From the NCBI RefSeq assembly GCF_030704535.1, contig NC_081819.1, forward strand, positions 21,548,001-21,612,000: a stretch of DNA of 64,000 nucleotides, read 5' to 3'. Both the position numbers and the translations under genes were made by a program. The notes beneath the pieces were generated by a model. That model saw only the letters and a list, made by a program, of their open reading frames with translations. It did no database searches and had not been told where the DNA came from. Positions 50,400-60,700 of the stretch are shown one piece after another. How positions within the stretch are numbered: the stretch's first letter is position 1; the number at the start of each line of letters is the position of its first letter. Origin of the DNA: Vitis vinifera (taxonomy: Eukaryota > Streptophyta > Magnoliopsida > Vitales > Vitaceae).

Positions 50400-52588
50400 T
50401 GTATCTATCATCTTTATTGAATCAAGTAATTCTTTGGTAAGCTTCCAATTCAAAAGAAAAAATTAACTTAATGAAAAGTTGTTTATTACTTTGTATAGAT
50501 GAAATTTGTTTAGATTCAATACGACCAAGATATGTAGCATAGAATATCACAAAGAGGATGAGGATTCGTGACTTGGATGAGCATAGAAAACACTGTTTTA
50601 ACAGCTCAAAACTCATTTGCCTTCTATATGAGGATTTTGATTTAATCTTGCTTTTGAGAAATTCATAGTGATTTGTGATGAACAGATACATTTTTATCTC
50701 TTAGAGGGTTTTTTACTGCTTGTAGTGACTAGTGTTTAGGGTTTTGAACACAAAATTAGAATGCAGGGGCTTCGTGAAAATACATCAAACTAGATTCCCA
50801 AAAACAAATAAACAAACAACACGACAGAGTAGTTGGCCAGGTTCTGGTGGGTCTCCGGCATATCCAATGCTGGTGGTGGCGCCACCTCACCCACCGACAA
50901 ATCTGATAGGAGGAGTGAATGAAGACATCTTCACCATATGTGGCTCTCATTTGTTCTTTTGCATTCTCCTTACTCATCATCACAAGATTTCTTAGGGGGA
51001 AGCTATGTTCAATAATGGAATTGAGTATGGTACCGCCCCCGATATTGAATGCTCCCTCCCCAACATTTGCTTTTCCTTCAAGTGACTGTGTGGATGAGAG
51101 CCATTTGAAGAAAATCTACTTATGAGTCCATTGATTAGAGAATAGAGAGTACGAAATGGCCTTGTGGCTCCAATTTTATTGCCATTAAAACCTTGAAAAC
51201 TTGGGTTCATTCTCGAGGGAAGGTTAGCAATCCTTATCACTCACCAACTCTTATTATGGCTCTATTTAGTGTGGATGTCACGTTAGGCCTTGTTTGGGAT
51301 GTGACTTATTTTTTTACCTTCTTACCTCATATTAAGCACTTTTAGCAAAGTTACTCAAAACACATCAACAAACTTTACATCATGTTTGAAAATTACTCTT
51401 AAAAATAGTTTTTGAACTCAAAAACATGTTTGATAAACTTTTGACAAAAAAAAAAAACAGAATTTTTAGAATTTGTTTTCAAAATTGGTTGTTTTGTAAA
51501 AACAAATTTAGATACTTTCAGTTCATTTATTTTCGAAAAACATTCTCAAACATATTTTAATCATTTGTTTCTCATAAACTAAACGAGAAAGGGTCTTTGT
51601 TCTCCTACCTAAAACAAACTTCAATAAAGCCAAGATCTCGAGACCCATTAGGTTATGTTTGGATCTCGAAATGTTAAAGAATATAATTTTCTCATGTTTA
51701 CCATTAATGATATATCAAATAAAATCAAATATGATTGAAACTTAGTTAGAATTTTATGTGTTTTAAAATTATTTAATTTTTATCTTATTGGTTCAAAATT
51801 GTGAAATGAATTTGAAATAATATATAAACATAATTTATTGCTTTTAAATCTAATTTTTATTTTTATTTTCTTGCATTTTTCTTCAATTTTATTGGGGCCA
51901 AACATAAATTTAGTAAAACTAATAAATATCTTCTAGTTTTAAATAAAAAATAAAATCAAACATAAGGAAAAAAAATTTCAAAACTAAAGACAATTTTGAA
52001 GGTGGAAAATGAACAAGATGATCATGAATGAGACCCTGGGCAATGATAGAAATAGAATGATTTGATTGCTTTAATGGAATCATTTAATACATTCGCGGAC
52101 TCCAAGTGTGTCCCACATCGTGAATAATGAATGATAGACGGTTGGAAACCAGCCATTAAAAGGCTGGCTACAAACTTACAAATGCAAAATGAGCTGTGTG
52201 TATTCTAAAGCTAAAACCAATGGAAATGGCTGACCCTACTTTGACTACAAGCTGGCTGCTTTTCTTCACAAAGCCCTTCTACTCCCTCAAATTACCACTA
52301 TTGCCTCTTTTCTCATGTGCTCTGCATCCTTTTTCTTTATTTTTTTAGGACCGTAACTTTTTATTTTTAACTTTAGTCCCTGAAGTCAATATTAATAATA
52401 AAATTTTTTTTATTAAATATGAAATAATTTTATGTAGGTATAAAATAACTAAAAATGCCTTAAATTTATTCTAAATAATAAATAAATTCTTACACCTTTT
52501 GAAAGGGCATCGACACGTCCGCTAAACTTTCAGTATGATGGGGTTCAAATGCAAATTTTTATTTTATCATAATTTATATATTTTCACA
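50400..52588. other. intergenic region, no gene recognised
   Basis: Begins with the transporter 3' UTR. Short overlapping frames on both strands at 50.4-51.2 kb have no recognisable domain and no splice context. The rest is AT-rich. Confidence 0.55.
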
Positions 52589-52740
52589 AAAGAAGAAGAG
52601 TTTTGGGTCAAAATGGCCCATTTTTTAAACTTAATGTTCAAAATGGGCACATTTTGAAACTATTGTTCAAAATGGCCTCTTTGATGCCACGTAGGCGCCA
52701 CATCATTAAAAAATATTTTTTTTTCATCATTATAGTGAAA

Positions 52741-52916
52741 GCCGCAGTTGGGAAACGCGGCTTCATTTTTGCACTAAAGCTGCATTTGGCAAATGCGGCT
52801 TCATTTTTGCACTAAAGCTGCATTTGGCAAACGCGGCTTCATTTTTGCACTAAAGCCGCATTTGCCAAACGCGGCTTCATTTTTGCACTAAAGCCGCATT
52901 TGGCAAATGCGGCTTT
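52741..52916. repeat. 38-bp palindromic tandem repeat, left arm
   Basis: Four full units (from 52741, 52779, 52817, 52855) plus a partial one from 52893. Each unit has a GCCGCATTTGGCAAATGCGG-like near-palindrome followed by CTTCATTTTTGCACTAAA. About three inverted units remain in the right arm near 54617-54717. Confidence 0.85.
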
Positions 52917-53263
52917 AGTTAATTTTTATTTAAATTTAAAATTTAATTAAAAAATTATTAAATTACTTAATATACTTAAAAATAATAAATTATTTATATT
53001 TAAAAATATACTTAAATAATAAATTATTTATATTTAAACTTAAAAATCTAGTATTATTTCAACAAACATAAATTGATAAATAGAAGATATTATAAATGAA
53101 TATTTGATTTATTAATAAATTAATAATCTTAAAATAATAAACTTATATAACATATAAATAATATATAAAATTGTATAATTTATTAATTTAAATTAATAAA
53201 TTATACAATTTTATATATTATTTATATGTTATATAAGTTTATTATTTTAAGATTTATTAATAA

Positions 53264-54520
53264 AATTAATAAATTATACAATTTTATATATTATTTATAT
53301 GTTATATAAGTTTATTATTTTAAGATTATTAATTTATTAATAAATCAAATATTCATTTATAATATCTTCTATTTATCAATTTATGTTTGTTGAAATAATA
53401 CTAGATTTTTAAGTTTAAATATAAATAATTTATTATTTAAGTATATTTTTAAAATTTCAATCATAAATTGTGATTAATAGTTTTTAATTAAATTGAAAAG
53501 TAAAAAAAAAATATTATAATTGAAATATCAGTTATTAACTACTATACTATTATTTCGATAAAGATAAATTTATCATAATATAAATAAATTAATATCTTAA
53601 AATTTAACAAATTAAATATATTAAATTAATAAATTATACAATTTTATATATTATTTATATGTTATATAAGTTTATTATTTTAAGATTATTAATTTATTAA
53701 TAAATCAAATATTCATTTATAATATCTTCTATTTATCAATTTATGTTTGTTGAAATAATACTAGATTTTTAAGTTTAAATATAAATAATTTATTATTTAA
53801 GTATATTTTTAAAATTTCAATCATAAATTGTGATTAATAGTTTTTAATTAAATTGAAAAGTAAAAAAAAAATATTATAATTGAAATATCAGTTATTAACT
53901 ACTATACTATTATTTCGATAAAGATAAATTTATCATAATATAAATAAATTAATATCTTAAAATTTAACAAATTAAATATATTAAATTAATAAATTATACA
54001 ATTTTATATATTATTTATATGTTATATAAGTTTATTATTTTAAGATTATTAATTTATTAATAAATCAAATATTCATTTATAATATCTTCTATTTATCAAT
54101 TTATGTTTGTTGAAATAATACTAGATTTTTAAGTTTAAATATAAATAATTTATTATTTAAGTATATTTTTAAAATTTCAATCATAAATTGTGATTAATAG
54201 TTTTTAATTAAATTGGAAAGTAAAAAAAAAATATTATAATTGAAATATCAGTTATTAACTACTATACTATTATTTCGATAAAGATAAATTTATCATAATA
54301 TAAATAAATTAATATCTTAAAATTTAACAAATTAAATATATTAAATTAATAAATTATACAATTTTATATATTATTTATATGTTATATAAGTTTATTATTT
54401 TAAGATTATTAATTTATTAATAAATCAAATATTCATTTATAATATCTTCTATTTATCAATTTATGTTTGTTGAAATAATACTAGATTTTTAAGTTTAAAT
54501 ATAAATAATTTATTATTTAA
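53264..54520. repeat. 360-bp tandem array, three and a half copies
   Basis: Copies begin about 53264, 53624, 53984 and 54344; the exact period is 360 bp (the text at 53281 recurs at 53641, 54001 and 54361). The last copy is cut at about 54520, where the right arm continues. A short partial copy precedes the array from about 53190, next to a perfect AT-rich palindrome. The only difference noticed between full copies is one A-to-G change near 54214, so the array is very young or has been homogenised. Very AT-rich, non-coding. Confidence 0.9.
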
Positions 54521-54867
54521 GTATATTTTTAAATATAAATAATTTATTATTTTTAAGTATATTAAGTAATTTAATAATTTTTTAATTAAATTTTAAATTT
54601 AAATAAAAATTAACTAAAGCCGCATTTGCCAAATGCGGCTTTAGTGCAAAAATGAAACCGCGTTTGGCAAATGCGGCTTTAGTGCAAAAATGAAGCCGCG
54701 TTTCCCAACTGCGGCTTTCATTATAATGACGAAAAAAAAATTTTTTTTAATGATGTGGTGCCTACGTGGCATCAAAGAGGCCATTTTGAACAATAGTTTC
54801 AAAATGTGCCCATTTTGAACATTAAGTTTCAAAAATAGGTCATTTTGACCCAAAACTCAAAGAAGAA

Positions 54868-55870
54868 GGACATAACGCCGTGACTAGGGTGGAATCTAGC
54901 ATCATATCATGGAATATACTTTTTGTAGTTGAATTTAAGGTTACGTTAGGTGGTGAAGTTGTTCGACTTTATAAAATAACATTTAATGCCATAAAAAAAT
55001 TCATTTTATTTAACATGTCATCCAAATCAATTAACAACTAAACTCTTTATGTAGGTATTTCCCTCATTTTTACATGTTTTATTATTACTATTATTATTTT
55101 TTATTATTTTATTATTTGAGATTTTTTTTTCTCTAGAAACATTATAAATTAAAATTTTAAACAAAAAAAAGTTTATTCTAGTATTAATTAGTTAAAAATA
55201 AATTCATATTTTTGATAATAAATAAATTAATAATAAATTTATATTTATTATATAATATTCATAATTGTTTAATATAATAGAGAATAAAATTTATTGTAAG
55301 AGTTTTTCAGATATAAAATATTTTACATATGATTATACTATGATATATAGTATAAAAATAAATAAATAAGTAAATATTTTATATCAAATAAATTAATCAT
55401 AATTAAAATAATTATATATTATTATTTGTTATTTAATAAACAACCTTCAAACTTTTTGAATTGATAATTAATCAGAGAAAAAATAAATAAATAATAAAAT
55501 AATAATAATAAAACATTTAAAATGAAAATATCTAAAGAAATGGAAATATCTATTCTAATTGTCAATTGATTTGAATGACATGTAAAGTAAAATGACATTT
55601 TTTTAAATAATTTAACAATTTATTAAAAAAATGCATATATTTTAAATTATATTTAAATAAATAAAGATAATATTAATTTAAAATTTTAGAGTTTTTTTTT
55701 CATATATTTTCATATAAGTGAATTAAATCTCATTTTTTCCTATAAAAAAATAATATGAATTTAGTTATATATAAATATTTTTATGATCACATTCGTGATT
55801 GTAGAAAAATACGGGGTCTTTTTCACAATTTCCCAAATAAAAAATCATCTCATTTAGGACTTTGTTTTCT
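54868..55870. other. AT-rich intergenic DNA
   Basis: No coding sequence, RNA gene or clear repeat ends seen; it ends at the promoter of the small gene at 56000. Confidence 0.6.
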
Positions 55871-55923
55871 CAGAAATGACTCCGGACCTCGATAATGTAC
55901 ATGAAAAAAAGAAAAACATCCTC

Positions 55924-55932
55924 TATAAAAGG
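55924..55932 (+). promoter_or_regulatory. TATA box of the DUF7722 gene
   Basis: TATAAAAGG lies 76 bp before the ATG at 56000, implying a leader of only about 45 nt. The ATG at 55876 lies upstream of this site and so is unlikely to be the start. Confidence 0.65.
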
Positions 55933-55999
55933 CGACCATCCGGCTTAAGCTCTAAAACCCCTCAAGAGGTCACCGGAGAAGACAACCCCAGTGACGACG

Positions 56000-56242
56000 A
56001 TGGAGTCAGTAGCTCGTTCCATACCCACCGTGGGCAGTGCCGGGGCAAATGGGCTTCAAGGCCGTGACCGGTGCGGGCAATTCCAAATGCCGCTGCACTA
56101 CCCGAGATACACGCAGGCCGACTACGAGACCATGCCGGAGTGGAAGATCGATTGTTTGCTCGCGGAATACGGCCTCCCGGTCACCGGTGGTGTCGAGCAG
56201 AAGAGGAAGTTTGCCATGGGAGCTTTCCTGTGGCCCCGTTAG
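56000..56242 (+). CDS. small DUF7722-family protein
   Basis: A single-exon frame of 80 residues (MESVARSIPTVGS...FLWPR). The C-terminal half has MPLHYPRYTQADYETMPEWK, then LLAEYGLPV, KRKFAMGAFLWP. This is the pattern of a short plant-specific family annotated as DUF7722, whose function is unknown. The first 25 residues are unlike the rest and probably disordered. Length fits the family, which is usually about 80-120 residues. GC content is well above the flanking DNA, as expected for a real coding exon here. ATG 56000 is chosen because the frame upstream of it has only a GTG and the TATA box is close. Confidence 0.8.
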   Translation: MESVARSIPTVGSAGANGLQGRDRCGQFQMPLHYPRYTQADYETMPEWKIDCLLAEYGLPVTGGVEQKRKFAMGAFLWPR

Positions 56243-56519
56243 AATTTTATTTAAAATTTGGGGGCGGAACAGCTAAACCGAAAAATCAATGGAGCGTGTA
56301 GTGACACAGGCTTGGTTTTTGGTTATGGGGAGCTTGGAAGTAGCTAAAGTGGGCATGGAAGAAGCAAATTTTTAGTATGAGGGCTTTTGGATTAGTGCTA
56401 GTGGTGGTGGCCATACATAGTTTTTGTGTGTGATTTTTGTGATTTTGCCCTGTATTGAGCTCTTTTGATTTTAAGTAATGAACTATGGATCGATGGTACC
56501 AAGTTCTATGTTGAACTAT

Positions 56520-57550
56520 TTCTCTTTTGGCTTCCTTCTAGATTTTCTTCAAAGCGGAATTTTTGACAAATTTATGACATTAAAAACAATTTATAAAAAA
56601 ATTGAGAAAAAAAATTATAAAATATGGTAAATTTGGGCATGTAGATGATATTTCTAATGTGATTTTTTTAAAGCCAAATTGTTTCTTCAAAAACATATTT
56701 GGATCAAGGGTATAAATTTTCTATCCATAGATTTTTTTTTTTCTCTTTTTTAATTTTTGATAACGAGACAAAATTTGAGAGCAAGGGAAGAATATTACTA
56801 AGTGGATTGATTAGATCTATCCGTCAACTACTTTAAAAATGATATATTAAGGTTCTATTTAAATCATGAAAAATATGAACCAGACAAAATAAATAATATC
56901 GATGAAAAACATAAAATACGGATTTACATAATCTTTGTGTAAAAGTAAAAAACCAAAATTAAATTAAAAGATAAATGAGTTTTGACTCGTTAATATAAAA
57001 GTATATGGATAAAAATCTTAATTTTTTAAGAAATAATTATACGATTAATTAAAAATTATATATATTTCAAATTATTTTTAAATAAATGAAGATAATATTG
57101 ATTTTAAAAAATTTAGGTTTGTTTTATATATATTTTCATATTAGTGAGTTAAAACTTACTTTTTTCATTAAATTGAAATAAATAATTTATTAAATTTAAA
57201 TTTATTTTTTAAACTAAACTTATTTAATGTTTGATAAAATTTTGAGCACAGGAATAGAATGGTAGATTTTTAATATGATGGTATATTTTGAGTTCCATTG
57301 TTTCTTATGAATCACATTTTTTTTATAAATAAATTTATACTTTGATTTCAGATTTGCGTAATCAATGGTTAAATAAAAATCATTTAACCAAAAGAGAAAA
57401 AGAAAAAGAAAAAACCCACCTCCCTCCATTATCCAGGGTCTAGAACTACCCTAATCGGTGGACAGAGGAACCTTAAACCTTCATTGGGACACAGTAACCC
57501 CTCTCCCAAACACCGGCACAATTTGCCGGCACCAAAAATAAAATAAAATA
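56520..57550. other. AT-rich intergenic DNA before gamma-tubulin
   Basis: Follows the 3' UTR of the small gene; A/T-rich text with no coding potential recognised. Confidence 0.6.
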
Positions 57551-57578
57551 AAACCTTTCTTCACTTCACAGTCTCCAG

Positions 57579-57586
57579 TATAAAAG
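57579..57586 (+). promoter_or_regulatory. probable TATA box of the gamma-tubulin gene
   Basis: TATAAAAG about 170 bp before the ATG at 57752, suggesting transcription start near 57612. Confidence 0.55.
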
Positions 57587-57751
57587 CGTCCACGAGGGGG
57601 AGACCTTGTAATTTCCAGAATTCAATTTCTCGGGATTCTAATTTTTTCATTTTCCCTCTATTTTCAAAAAGGTCTCCGCGCGAGAGAAGAGAAAAAGATC
57701 TCGAAGTTTCTTGGACTGAAACCCTAACTTTCCCGAGAAAACAAGCAAATC

Positions 57752-60700
57752 ATGCCGCGAGAAATCATCACTCTGCAAGTGGGACAATGCGGCAACCAGA
57801 TCGGAATGGAGTTCTGGAAGCAGCTGTGTCTCGAGCACGGCATCAGCAAAGAAGGCATTCTAGAGGATTTCGCTACTCAGGTTCTGATTTCACCTTTTAG
57901 CCTCTGTTTAGTTGCTGAGAAAAGAGAAGGAAAGAAGATGGAATAGTGTTTTTGGATTGTACTTTTTGTCTGCAGTATGGTGAGGAAATGGGCGTTGGAT
58001 ATCTAAATTTTGAAATATGGTTTCTCTCACTGTTCTTCATTTTCTCGGCAACCGAAGAGAGCTCCTTTTTTTTTGGCTTAGATCTTTTCATTTTGACGAA
58101 TTTCCTTCCCTAAACTGCTACAATTTCGAGACGATTATGAGTCTGAACTTGTATTATTGCTACGCCTACGCCAACTTTTCCCTTAGTTATTGTGCTATTG
58201 CTTGGTTAGACTTGTTGATTATATATATTGATAGGAAAGGGGATGCTAGCTTGATTGACAGTACTTACTGTGTTATGCTAATATATAGGCTACAATGTTA
58301 CATTGGGTTCTAATATATAATTTTTGGTCGATGCAGTTCAAATATATTTCTGTGTACTTTTCTCGAATTTATTTTACTATAATTTTTTTTTTTTTGTTTG
58401 AAATCTGAACATTCAAAACAAAATGCTTTTCTGAGAGCTTTACTACTTGAAGTAAGCATCTCCACAAGAAAGAAAAAACAAGAAGAGGCTCATAGGATGA
58501 TTTAAATTAGGCATCATGCTGGAGAGATTACAAATTGAATGATATTATTATTCTTTGTCCAGATTCCCCACCACGATTTGTGAGGCAGGGGCACTGTTGC
58601 AGTTAATTGAATTGTGGTGATCATTGTTTTTACAATGAAAGGAAAAATTGGCAGGCCATTTCAATTAGGACGAGTCTTCGGGATGTATAGCATTCCTCTT
58701 ACAAATCATAAAAATAAAGTTCACTAAGAACTTTTACAACCTAATTGAGCTTGGTATCTAGAAGTATTTTGTCAGCATTACCTGTAATACTATTTATGAA
58801 TGAATTCTTCATGTTTGTTGAAATTGAAATTCTGCAGGGTGGTGACAGGAAGGATGTGTTCTTCTATCAAGCTGATGATCAGCACTACATACCACGAGCT
58901 CTACTGATTGATTTGGAGCCGAGAGTAATTAATGGTATTCAAAACAGTGAATATCGAAACCTCTACAACCATGAGAACATATTTGTTTCAGATCACGGAG
59001 GGGGTGCAGGAAATAATTGGGCCAGTGGATATCATCAGGTCGGTTGCTCGGTTGTTTTATAGTTAGGTTTCTCTTGTAATAGCTTTATCCTGGGGTTAGC
59101 TTTGGTGATTGGTGATTAATGGCCATGTGAGGCTTACTCTATTAACGAAGCAATATTGACTGTTACATGTGATGCATGTTGCTAGACTGAAGGCTTTTTT
59201 TTCCAATCCATAGAAAATGTTTGAGTTTATCTCAAAATAAACTAAAAATATCCCATTGATAATGGCATAAACTTCTGGTTGTCACAGTTGAAAGATCCTG
59301 TCTAATACTTAGTTAAATAACATTGAGATGATTTTATTTATTTATTTATTGTTAATTTCTCTAGGCTGCATGGGCCTTTGTGTTCCTTGCATTTGTCCCC
59401 CGATCTGATTTTTAACCAGTTCCACTTTATTATACAGTTACCTGTTTACTATTAGGAAAATTTAACATACATGAGTGTGTAATTGCTGAGAATGAAATTT
59501 GGTTTAATGGCAGAAGTATTTATTCCTTTTGCTGATCAAAATTGTTATTTTATCTCAATAAACGACAACCCATCAAGGGTCTAATAGCCAGTGTTGTCAA
59601 AAGCAAAAGACGATATCAAGGCGATAAGACTCCTTTTAGCCTTAGGCGAAAGACGAAAAACAAGGTGATAACCTAACTATAGTAAGGCGATAAAAAATAT
59701 ACATATATTTACCTATTTGATATTCAACCAATATAAGTATTGTCTTCAACAATCAACACTATTAATTTTTCATTACTCACGATGTCTTATAAAATTAACA
59801 AAATAGTAATAATTTATTGAAAGTGTTAAATATTATACCCCATATTATAAAAAACATCATATTGTTTAAAGATATTCATCCTATCTAAATGTATATTCTA
59901 ATTTTTCAAACATCTAAAAAGCAAAATAAAAAACAAAATAAGATATTGAACATTCTAGAGAAGCTTTAGGCATCATTATCATAGTCATTATTGAAATTAA
60001 AATTCTCATTGCTTCCATCAAGACTAGATTGATAACCCTCCATCTTATTATCTCTATGATTGATAATACAATATTTTATCTTATACTTTGTCTAATCCAA
60101 TGTTAGATTGAATGAAATTATAATCTAAGTATGTTTAATCTTAATTCATGGTCAAAGGCGACCGCCTCTATGCCTTGTGCCTTATCCCAAGGTGATTGCC
60201 TAGGCGTTGCCTCTTTGAAGTCGCCTTGCCTAGGTCTTCAAAAGGCGACTTTTATCTACTCTGCTTGGCCTGATGGCCTAGGCGACCCAGGTGATCGCCT
60301 TTGATAACACTGCTAATAGCTAACTCATGGTCATGTTCAACTTGATTGATCTTGCCTTCATTCTCAGTCATGCAAGCATTTAGTAGTGCATCACTTGCAA
60401 TTAATTATTAGGTCAGAAAACATGACTAAATATCGTAACGGTGAGTCCATTTGTTGACTTATGTGATTCTGTTATTAATGTCTATAAATGAGAAATATTT
60501 CCATTCTGTAGTATATTTGTGCTCCCTTGGTTATATTAGTGGTGATCTTAATTTCTGTTAGTGAAATAACATAAATTGTCCAACAAGTTGGCTAGTTTAG
60601 GATCAAATTTACAATTTTTTAATTTTTGAATCTCAATACAAGACATGAATGCAGGGGTGTGAATGCATATATGTGTGTGTTTGTTGTGTTTGGGGCTATT

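Larger units (their letters stand above)
52589..54867. mobile_element. Mutator-like foldback element with 9-bp target duplication
   Basis: The element proper is 52598-54858. It begins GAGTTTTGGGTCAAAATG and ends in the inverted form CATTTTGACCCAAAACTC. AAAGAAGAA is duplicated at 52589-52597 and 54859-54867, the 9-bp size typical of Mutator-like elements. Arms of roughly 590 bp (left, to about 53190) and 520 bp (right, from about 54340) are inverted copies. Between them lies a tandem 360-bp array. No transposase is encoded; the mirrored 70-codon frames at 52603-52815 and 54641-54853 are the same terminal repeat read from each side and start at non-ATG codons. Confidence 0.8.

Noticed and set aside
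52603..52815. 70-codon frames mirrored at 52603 and 54641
   Set aside because: They are the two inverted arms of one transposon, begin at non-ATG codons, and owe their similarity to the inverted repeat.
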